DNA of 29,677 nt from Pseudomonadota bacterium. Its GTDB lineage: Bacteria; Pseudomonadota; Alphaproteobacteria; Caulobacterales; Caulobacteraceae. The position numbers and the translations under genes were made by a program. Below, piece after piece: positions 9,229 to 15,113 of this stretch (position 1 is its first letter; each line of letters starts with the position of its first letter). Under the pieces are notes generated by a model, which had not been told where the DNA came from, did no database searches, and saw nothing but the letters and a program-made list of their open reading frames with translations. The stretch lies in assembly GCA_023434015.1 (NCBI GenBank), contig JAEYTM010000090.1, forward strand, positions 1-29,677, read 5' to 3'.

Positions 9229-9300
9229 AGCCTATCCTCCCCGACATCCTTTTGCCCGGCCCTGCTGGATGACCGAGGTTGTTGAATGTTGTGCAGGAGG

Positions 9301-9311
9301 TGGTCTGACCT
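9301..9311. promoter_or_regulatory. FadR-type GntR operator upstream of the GH43-GH3 operon
   Basis: TGGTCTGACCT, read on the minus strand as AGGTCAGACCA, matches the site at 10-20 in 10 of 11 positions. It lies about 73 bp upstream of the GH43 start codon. On the minus strand a TTGATAG element (possible -35) immediately precedes it, so the operator would fall in the promoter spacer, as expected for repression. No clear -10 is visible. Two matching copies in front of functionally linked operons make a chance match less likely. Confidence 0.6.
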
Positions 9312-9367
9312 ATCAAGCGCTTTGTGTTAGCGGTCACATTTGATTGTGGCCGGGCTTCAGACACGAC

Positions 9368-9402
9368 GAAACCCCGCACGTCCGTCTGGACGGCGAGGCT
9401 TC
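9368..9402 (-). terminator. Terminator-like hairpin downstream of the SWIB gene
   Basis: On the minus strand the arms GAAGCCTCGC and GCGGGGTTTC pair over 10 bp with two G-U pairs. They enclose a further 5-bp stem CGTCC/GGACG with loop AGAC and one bulged T. The 15-bp hairpin starts 46 nt after the SWIB stop. It lacks a long U-tract, which is common for GC-rich alphaproteobacteria. It would separate SWIB transcription from the GH43 promoter. Confidence 0.5.
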
Positions 9403-9447
9403 TCCGAATCTGAAGGAAGCCCGCGACGCTGGCGCCGCGGAAACCGC

Positions 9448-9708
9448 CTACTTCAGGTGTTGCGCCAGATGCTTGTTCATTTCGAACATGCTGACGCGGT
9501 CCTTGCCGTGGAACACAGGCTTCAGCTTCGCGTCGGCGATGATTTCGCGCTTGTTCTCGGGGTTCTGGAGGTTGTTCTTCTTGATGTAGTCCCAGATCTT
9601 GGAGACCACTTCACCGCGCGACAGTTGCGCGGAACCCACCACGGCAGCCAGTTCCGACGAGGGCGTCAGCGGCTTCTGCAGGGCGTTGGTTTTCTTGGTG
9701 TCGGCCAT
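9448..9708 (-). CDS. Stand-alone SWIB/MDM2 domain protein
   Basis: The 86-residue protein is almost wholly a SWIB domain, a fold first known from SWI/SNF chromatin factors and also found alone in Chlamydia and various proteobacteria. The sequence runs PLTPSSELAAVVG, then IWDYIKKNNLQNPENKREIIAD, then a C-terminal MFEMNKHLAQHL, which is the expected order. The start ATG at 9708 has a GGGGGAG ribosome site just upstream. The role in bacteria is unclear, and DNA or protein binding in nucleoid organisation is only a suggestion. It appears monocistronic, with a hairpin after it and a 133-nt gap before it. No catalytic motif is present. Confidence 0.85.
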   Translation of the reverse strand: MADTKKTNALQKPLTPSSELAAVVGSAQLSRGEVVSKIWDYIKKNNLQNPENKREIIADAKLKPVFHGKDRVSMFEMNKHLAQHLK

Positions 9709-9841
9709 TGGGCTCCCCCAGCTAAAATCATACGACCCTCTATTTTCCGGCGTCGCGGACGTGAGTCGCTCGACGCATCCTAGGTGGGGAGCGCGCCCCG
9801 CGCACCAGAGAAGTGCCGAGATGCAGCCCTGTGAGAACGAT

Positions 9842-10525
9842 TTAAGCCATGGGCGGCGCGGCCGACGGCTGGGACGCGTCGCCGGAGGCCGGCGGCGGGA
9901 GCGTGCGCCGGAACAATTCCACCAGCCGTTTCCAATGCATATCGGCCGCCCGGGGGCTGTGATGGGGGTCCCCCGGGACGGCGAAGCCTGCCCGCGCGGG
10001 ATAGACCTCGACCTCGAAATCGACCCCGGCGCGGCGCAGTTCCGCCGCCAGACTGGCCCGCCCCTGCTCCCCACCGGGATCGTCATGACCCGAATAGCCC
10101 AGATGGACCACGGCGTTCACGCATTCGGCCAGATGGCGCAGGGACTCCGGCGGCAAGCCTGAGGGATCGAAGGCAGCGACGGCGGCGATACGCTCGCCAT
10201 GAGCAGCGGCCAGTTGCACCGCCAGACCCGCCCCCTTGCCATAGCCCAGTACGCCGACGCGAACGTCGTCGGCCAGACGCTGGCCGGCCAGATAGTCGAG
10301 CCAGGCGTCGAAGGCCTCTTCCACCGGCTCGTCGGGCGCCGACGGGACAAGGACGAAGAAACCCTGCGCCGCAAGGCGCCGCGCGGCGCCGGCAAGGGCT
10401 GCGGCCTGCCCTTCCCACGACGCCAGCAGGATTACCGGCGGCCACTGCCCCAGGTCGCCGGGCCAGGCGACGAACGCTTCGATACATCCGTCCTCGACGT
10501 CGATCTCGATCCGGCCTTCCCGCAT
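9842..10525 (-). CDS. Dienelactone-hydrolase-fold protein with degenerate catalytic triad
   Basis: The 227-residue protein has the alpha/beta hydrolase pattern of the dienelactone hydrolase family: strand-rich PVILLAS, the elbow region VGVLGYGKGAG, an Asp-containing HLGYSGHDDP and a C-terminal MHWKRLVELFRRTL helix. However, the elbow reads G-Y-G-K-G, placing Gly96 where the family has the nucleophile Cys or Ser. The segment YPARAGF has Ala179 where the catalytic His (GHGF) is expected. The protein may therefore be a non-hydrolytic relative, perhaps a binding or regulatory protein. The start ATG at 10525 has a good GGAGGA site. It lies downstream of the XRE gene, with a palindrome between them. 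The alignment was made by eye. Confidence 0.75.
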   Translation of the reverse strand: MREGRIEIDVEDGCIEAFVAWPGDLGQWPPVILLASWEGQAAALAGAARRLAAQGFFVLVPSAPDEPVEEAFDAWLDYLAGQRLADDVRVGVLGYGKGAGLAVQLAAAHGERIAAVAAFDPSGLPPESLRHLAECVNAVVHLGYSGHDDPGGEQGRASLAAELRRAGVDFEVEVYPARAGFAVPGDPHHSPRAADMHWKRLVELFRRTLPPPASGDASQPSAAPPMA

Positions 10526-10561
10526 CGCCGTTCCTCCGGACAGGTCCGCCGGAGAATATAT

Positions 10562-10580
10562 TCCTACTTATCGAGTAGGA
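10562..10580. promoter_or_regulatory. Palindrome between the XRE gene and the hydrolase-fold gene
   Basis: TCCTACT and AGTAGGA form a perfect 7-bp inverted repeat around TATCG. It lies 37-55 bp upstream of the start of the leftward hydrolase-fold gene, in an AT-richer patch that could include its promoter (minus strand GCTAATCC overlaps one arm). An operator, perhaps for the XRE protein encoded just upstream, is plausible. An RNA hairpin is the alternative, but the AU content and lack of a U-tract make a terminator unlikely. Confidence 0.4.
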
Positions 10581-10655
10581 TTAGCCGGATTGTCTGGGGT
10601 TCGCGCCAGTTTTTCTTAGTGGCCCGCCCCGCCGGGACGGTTCAGGCGGTGTGGA

Positions 10656-11045
10656 TCAGGCGTCGGTTTCCGGCCTGAGGGCGCGGACGAACTCCACGAG
10701 CGCCGTGCGCGGGCCGCCACGCGGCAGAACCGCATAGGCGCGCAGCAGTTCCAACGCCCCGGGCTCGGACAGCAGGCCGGCGACTTCGTCGATCGCCCCG
10801 CCGCTCTGGGAGCCTTCCGCGAACATCTCCGCCATCGGCGTCTGCAGGGCCCCTGCGATACGCGCCAGCATGGAGGCGCTGACCCTGTTGGAGCCGCGCT
10901 CGTACTTCTGGATTTGCTGGAAGGTCACGCCGGCCGCCTCGGCCAGGGCCTGTTGCGACAGGCCACGCACCTTGCGCAGCAGACGAATGCGCGCACCGAC
11001 GCCGACGTCGATGGGATCGGCGGGCGCCTCGACTTTCCGGGCCAT
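10656..11045 (-). CDS. XRE-family HTH transcriptional regulator, PraR-like
   Basis: The 129-residue protein carries one Cro/C1-type helix-turn-helix at about residues 13-70. The segment VGARIRLLRKVRGLSQQALA followed by GVTFQQIQKYERGSNRVSAS closely follows the pattern of rhizobial PraR-type regulators. The C-terminal 50 residues are Leu/Ala-rich helices that may mediate dimerisation. The start at ATG 11045 is preferred over the longer frame to 11141, because GGAG precedes it and the extension is Arg-rich and out of family. The 77-residue gene ends 17 nt upstream, so the two probably share a transcript. Targets are unknown; the palindrome at 10562-10580 is one candidate. Confidence 0.85.
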   Translation of the reverse strand: MARKVEAPADPIDVGVGARIRLLRKVRGLSQQALAEAAGVTFQQIQKYERGSNRVSASMLARIAGALQTPMAEMFAEGSQSGGAIDEVAGLLSEPGALELLRAYAVLPRGGPRTALVEFVRALRPETDA

Positions 11046-11062
11046 GGTGTCTCCGCGCGCTC

Positions 11063-11296
11063 CTACGGACGCCAGCTTCGCGCTTCGGCGAACCGGCCCG
11101 GCAGATCGCCCCCGGCCGTCTTGTCGGAGACTAGGTCGCACGCTCGGGCGACGGCCGCACCCAGGGCGCAGCGGAGCTGGCCAGCACTGGCCTGCTCCTC
11201 GGCGCCCAGCCGGAGCAGCTCCTGCTCATAGGCGCTGAGCAGTTCAACGAGATCGCGGGCGATCCTGCGCGTCCGATCGAGGTCTTCCGGCGTCAT
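11063..11296 (-). CDS. Hypothetical 77-residue protein upstream of the XRE gene
   Basis: The ORF is helical and mildly acidic in its first half (MTPEDLDRTRRIARDLVELL, then AYEQELLRLGAEEQA). The tail RFAEARSWRP is basic. I do not recognise a family. Its position 17 nt before the XRE gene on the same strand, and a composition that looks like real protein, support it being expressed. No convincing ribosome site precedes ATG 11296. It could be a small partner of the regulator, but nothing in the sequence shows this. Confidence 0.5.
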   Translation of the reverse strand: MTPEDLDRTRRIARDLVELLSAYEQELLRLGAEEQASAGQLRCALGAAVARACDLVSDKTAGGDLPGRFAEARSWRP

Positions 11297-11339
11297 CCCG
11301 GGCCTTTACCATGAACAGGGCGCGGCGGCGAGGTCGCGG

Positions 11340-11373
11340 ACCGACGCCCTGCGCGCACGCACAGGGCGTCGGT
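11340..11373 (-). terminator. Terminator hairpin after the glycosyltransferase-Glf gene
   Basis: ACCGACGCCCTG (11340-11351) and CAGGGCGTCGGT (11362-11373) form a perfect 12-bp stem with a 10-nt loop. It begins 10 nt beyond the stop codon at 11384-11386 on the minus strand. No U-tract follows. Its position and stability suggest transcription termination or 3'-end protection of the mRNA. Confidence 0.6.
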
Positions 11374-11383
11374 GGCGGAGGCG

Positions 11384-13801
11384 TCAGCTGGCGGCGATCG
11401 CCCGTCCGGCTTCCTGGGCGGCGATCGTCGCCATTCCCTCGCGCTCCGCGATGCGCCGGAATGTGGCCAGCGCCTGACCGACCACCTGATCCATGTTGTA
11501 GTAGCGATAGGTGGCGAGCCGGCCGACGAACTGCACGTTGCGCGTTTCCAGAGCGAGCGCCTCGTAGCGTTTGTACAGCGCCTGGTTCTCCGGTCGTGGC
11601 ACCGGGTAGTAGGGATCGCCGTCGGCGCGGGGGTACTCATAGGTGATCGTCGTGCGCCCTGACGTCTGGCCGGTCAGGTGTTTGTACTCGCTGATCCGGG
11701 TGTAGGGCGTGGCCTCGTCCGGATAGTTGACCGTGCCGACCGACTGGAACCACTCCTGGTCCAATGTCTCGTGCCGGAAGGCCAGGCTTCGATAGGGAAG
11801 CTTGCCGTAGCGGTGATCGAAATATTCGTCGACCGGGCCCGTGAAGATCAGCCGGTCGTAGATCGCTTCCCGCCGCGCGTCCTCGAACTCGACGCCAAGC
11901 TCGACCGTCAGGCCGGGCTGATCCAGCATGTTCTCGAACATCCGGGTGTAGCCATCGGCCGGCATGGCCTGAAACCTGTCGGTGAAATAGCGGTCGTCGT
12001 CGTTGGTCCGCGTCGGCACCCGGGCGGTCACCGACTTGTCCAGCTCCGACGGATCCATCGCCCACTGCTTGCGCGTATAGCCGCGGAAGAAGGTCTCGTA
12101 GAGCTCGCGGCCGACCTTGGAGATCACCACGTCCTCTGACGTGCGGATCCTTTCCACCGGCTCCGCCCGGTTGGCCAGGAACGCCTCGGCCTCCTCGTCG
12201 GTGCGCAGGTCCAGCCCGTAGAGAAGGTTGAGCGTGGTGCGGTTGATCGGCATCGGCACAAGCTGGCCGCGCACGCTGGCCAGCACCCGGTGTTCATACG
12301 GGCGCCAGCGGGTGAACTGGCTGAGATAGCCGGACACCTCGTCCGAATTGGTGTGGAAGATGTGCGGGCCGTAGCGGTGCATCAGCACCCCCGCGGCGTC
12401 CTTCTCGTCATAGGCGTTGCCGCCGATATGCGGACGCTTGTCGATCAGCAGCACCCGCTTGCCGAGCTGGCTGGTCAGGCGCTCGGCCAGGACGGAGCCG
12501 GCGAACCCCGCGCCGACGATCATGTAGTCGAAGGGTTTGGCGCGCGAGGCGGAGCGCACCGCCGGCGCGGCGAGGCCCGCGGGCGCCAGGATGTCAGCCG
12601 GCCCCCTGGCCTTGCGGTCGGTCACGGCGCTGATCTCCAGGTCCATGCGGGCGAAAGTCTCGTCCCACGACAGGGCGGAGAGCGCGGCGTCGACCTCGTT
12701 CAACCAGGCGCCCCGCATTCGCGAAAGCCCCAGCGCCTCGTCACAGGCCCCGATGAAGGCCTCCGGCGTCGAGGCGATCTTCACCGCTTCCAGCTCTCCG
12801 TAGTGGCGGACCACGTCGACGATGGGAGTCGACACCACAGGCCGGCCGCCGGCCAGATACTCCGGCGTCTTGGTCGGGCTGATGAAGCGGGTGGACTCGT
12901 TGATCGCGAAGGGCATCAGGGCCACATCCCACCCGGCGAGGTAGCGCGGCAGCTCCTCGTAGCTCTTGCCCCCCAGGTAATGCAGGTTCGGCCGGCGCGG
13001 CAGGTCGGCGGGATCGATCTTCACGACCGGTCCGACGATCACCAGGCTCCAGTCCGGCCGCGCGTCGGCCAGGGCGGCGATCAGGTCGAGATTCATGCGC
13101 TCGTCGACTACGCCGTAGAAGCCGAGCCGCGGCCACGGCAGGGCCGCCTGTTCGGCGGGCTCTTCCCGCAGGACCCTCGCCCTGGCGAAGTGATCGCGAT
13201 CGACGCTGGACGGGAACGGGTGGATGTTGGCGTGCCGGTCCCGCTTGGCTTCCCACAGCGAATAGCCGCCGGTGAAAACGACATCCGCAAGCGCCATAAG
13301 GTCGCGCTCGAGAGCCGCGAGTTCCGGCGGCGCGAACTTGAAGTTGGCCAGTTCGTCCATGCAGTCATAGACGGTGCAGGTCGCCGGGAGATGACGCGAG
13401 AAGCCCAGCATCATCGGCGTGTAGTACCAGCGGACCAGGCCCTCTTCGGCGCCGAGCAGGAGCGCGTCCAGCATGGCCCGAAGGACGCGGTCGCGGGCCT
13501 CGCCGGAGCACTCCTCGGGCAGCATGGGCGTAACCACTGTCACGCCGCTGTCCGGGCACAAACGACTGTTGAGATGCGGGCCGCTCGCCGCGGGCGCGGG
13601 CATGGGCTCTTCCCAGAAGATCACCCGGCGCGTCCTGGCGAAGCGAGTCATCAGATGCTGCGGACGCTGAAAAACAAAGTCCCACCGAAGGTGGGAGAAA
13701 CATACCAGGGTCTGCCGGCCCGGCCCCCGCGCCTTCGGCGGGCTCGACAATGGCGCAGCGCCGTCCGCGCTCAAGGACCACTGAGTGTTCAAGGGACGCA
13801 T
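11384..13801 (-). CDS. Glycosyltransferase fused to UDP-galactopyranose mutase (Glf)
   Basis: This bifunctional cytoplasmic protein has about 805 residues. Residues 30-395 are a GT-B glycosyltransferase of the GT4/GT1 type: SHLRWDFVFQRPQHL at the N terminus, then LGFYGVVDERMNL and the donor-site segment SPTKTPEYLAGGRPVVSTP. Residues 424-800 are a complete Glf: FAD motif MIVGAGFAGSVLAERL, RPHIGGNAYDE, GPHIFHT and the C-terminal NMDQVVGQAL. Glf converts UDP-galactopyranose to UDP-galactofuranose, so the fused transferase may use that donor directly. ATG 13801 has AAGGA immediately adjacent. TTG at 13792 (same frame, 9 nt after AAGGA) may be the true start; a longer frame to 13903 looks non-coding. 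It lies downstream of galE on the same strand. Confidence 0.88.
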   Translation of the reverse strand: MRPLNTQWSLSADGAAPLSSPPKARGPGRQTLVCFSHLRWDFVFQRPQHLMTRFARTRRVIFWEEPMPAPAASGPHLNSRLCPDSGVTVVTPMLPEECSGEARDRVLRAMLDALLLGAEEGLVRWYYTPMMLGFSRHLPATCTVYDCMDELANFKFAPPELAALERDLMALADVVFTGGYSLWEAKRDRHANIHPFPSSVDRDHFARARVLREEPAEQAALPWPRLGFYGVVDERMNLDLIAALADARPDWSLVIVGPVVKIDPADLPRRPNLHYLGGKSYEELPRYLAGWDVALMPFAINESTRFISPTKTPEYLAGGRPVVSTPIVDVVRHYGELEAVKIASTPEAFIGACDEALGLSRMRGAWLNEVDAALSALSWDETFARMDLEISAVTDRKARGPADILAPAGLAAPAVRSASRAKPFDYMIVGAGFAGSVLAERLTSQLGKRVLLIDKRPHIGGNAYDEKDAAGVLMHRYGPHIFHTNSDEVSGYLSQFTRWRPYEHRVLASVRGQLVPMPINRTTLNLLYGLDLRTDEEAEAFLANRAEPVERIRTSEDVVISKVGRELYETFFRGYTRKQWAMDPSELDKSVTARVPTRTNDDDRYFTDRFQAMPADGYTRMFENMLDQPGLTVELGVEFEDARREAIYDRLIFTGPVDEYFDHRYGKLPYRSLAFRHETLDQEWFQSVGTVNYPDEATPYTRISEYKHLTGQTSGRTTITYEYPRADGDPYYPVPRPENQALYKRYEALALETRNVQFVGRLATYRYYNMDQVVGQALATFRRIAEREGMATIAAQEAGRAIAAS

Positions 13802-13823
13802 TCCTTTTTCATGCCGACACGAA

Positions 13824-13846
13824 GCCCGCTGGAAGAACCAGCGGGC
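13824..13846 (-). terminator. Perfect hairpin between galE and the GT-Glf gene
   Basis: GCCCGCTGG (13824-13832) and CCAGCGGGC (13838-13846) make a perfect 9-bp stem with a 5-nt loop. On the minus strand the hairpin lies about 110 nt after the galE stop and 23 nt before the GT-Glf ATG. It could end galE transcripts, or act as a leader structure controlling the GT-Glf gene. There is no U-tract on either strand directly after it, although AAAAAG follows on the plus side. Confidence 0.45.
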
Positions 13847-13902
13847 GGCGCAAAAAGTTCCCAATCCCAATTCATATTCTGCGGCCGCCACTTCAGTAAT
13901 CA

Positions 13903-13932
13903 AAAGATAATATCTGGCGCCACAAAGATAAT
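13903..13932. promoter_or_regulatory. AT-rich repeats upstream of the GT-Glf gene
   Basis: AAAGATAAT occurs at 13903-13911 and again at 13924-13932, exactly 21 bp apart, or two helical turns. The first copy overlaps an 11-bp palindrome AGATAATATCT (13905-13915). The surrounding 13850-13935 stretch is much richer in A and T than the rest of the window. It is the likely promoter/operator region of the leftward GT-Glf gene. Which protein binds is unknown. Confidence 0.4.
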
Positions 13933-13954
13933 CAGTCGCGTCGGGGTCCAGACT

Positions 13955-15004
13955 TTAGGCAATTCGATCCGCTGTAATCTTCCGACTGCCCCGCACGCCC
14001 GCGCCGTAGGCCGGGGCGCGCTCCCAGCGCAGGGCATCCGCCACGATGCGATCGAGAGACGATCGCCCAGCCCGCCAGTTCAGCAGCAGGCCGGCTCGCG
14101 CGGGATCGGCCACCAGGCTGGGCGGATCTCCGTCGCGTCGCGGCCCCACGCTGTAGGGAACGGGACGCCCGACCGCCCGGCCGACGGCCTCGACTACCTC
14201 CAGCACCGAGCGTCCCTGCCCCGTACCGACATTGACCGGCTCGAAGGCGCCAGCCGGCAACTCGGCCCTCAGGGCGGCCACGTGGGCGGCCGCCAGGTCG
14301 GTGACGTGGATGTAGTCGCGCAGGCAGGTGCCGTCGGGCGTCTCGAAGTCGGCGCCAAACACGGTCAGCGGTTTGCCGTCGCCGAGCGCCGCGGCCATTG
14401 CCAACGGGATGAGATGCGTTTCGGGCTCGTGCGACTCGCCGATCGTCCCGGAGGCGTCCGCGCCGGCGGCGTTGAAGTAGCGCAGGGCGACAGCGGTCAG
14501 CCCATAGGCGCGGCACTGAGCCTGGATCATCCATTCGCAGGCCAGCTTCGTGTCGCCGTAAGGACTGGCCGGCGCCTTGGCGGCGTCTTCGGGAATGGCC
14601 TCGAGCGCGCTCCGGCCGCCCTGGCCGTAGACGGCGGCGCTGGAGGAGAAGACCAGCCGATCGACCCCGCATTCGCGCATGGCCGACAGCAGGACGTTGG
14701 TCCCCCAGACGTTGTGCTCCCAGAAGAGGTCCGGCTTCACCGTCGACCGACCCACCTCGATCAGGCCGGCGAAATGGATCACCGCTATGACCCGGTGAGC
14801 CCGAAGGGCCGCAGCCAGCGCCTGGCCGTCCCGCAGGTCCGCCTCCACCAGCGGCCCCCATTGAACCGCTTCTCGAAAACCCGAACTCAGGCAGTCGTAG
14901 ACCACCGGAAGGAACCCCTGCTCGTACAGGGCCTTCGATGTATGCGCGCCGATGTAGCCTGCCCCGCCCGTGACCAGCACGGCGGGCCTCGATCCCCGAT
15001 CCAT
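13955..15004 (-). CDS. galE: UDP-glucose 4-epimerase
   Basis: GalE interconverts UDP-glucose and UDP-galactose with tightly bound NAD. This short-chain dehydrogenase family protein has about 349 residues, with the NAD motif VTGGAGYIGAHT near the N terminus, FAGLIEVGRS, SSSAAVYG and the catalytic Tyr/Lys in SPYGDTKLACE. The family motif RYFNAAGAD and the C-terminal RRDGDPPSLVADP are also present. ATG at 15004 gives a compact N terminus. An in-frame GTG at 15031, with a GAGG site 6 nt upstream, would add nine residues and is possible. It would feed UDP-galactose to the Glf fusion downstream. It diverges from the GH1-RmlD gene across about 82-109 bp. Confidence 0.93.
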   Translation of the reverse strand: MDRGSRPAVLVTGGAGYIGAHTSKALYEQGFLPVVYDCLSSGFREAVQWGPLVEADLRDGQALAAALRAHRVIAVIHFAGLIEVGRSTVKPDLFWEHNVWGTNVLLSAMRECGVDRLVFSSSAAVYGQGGRSALEAIPEDAAKAPASPYGDTKLACEWMIQAQCRAYGLTAVALRYFNAAGADASGTIGESHEPETHLIPLAMAAALGDGKPLTVFGADFETPDGTCLRDYIHVTDLAAAHVAALRAELPAGAFEPVNVGTGQGRSVLEVVEAVGRAVGRPVPYSVGPRRDGDPPSLVADPARAGLLLNWRAGRSSLDRIVADALRWERAPAYGAGVRGSRKITADRIA

Positions 15005-15113
15005 GCCGCATAATCGCGCGGCTTGATCCACGGTTCCCCTCGCCCGGCAGTCGGCGGAACGTTTTACAGCTGAGCCGTCTTAGACAGGCGGAAGCCACAG
15101 GAAAGCGCGCCGC

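Noticed and set aside
9791..9803. GCGCG/CGCGC hairpin between the SWIB and hydrolase-fold genes as a terminator
   Set aside because: It is only a 5-bp stem with a 3-nt loop in a GC-rich stretch and no U-tract, too weak to call.
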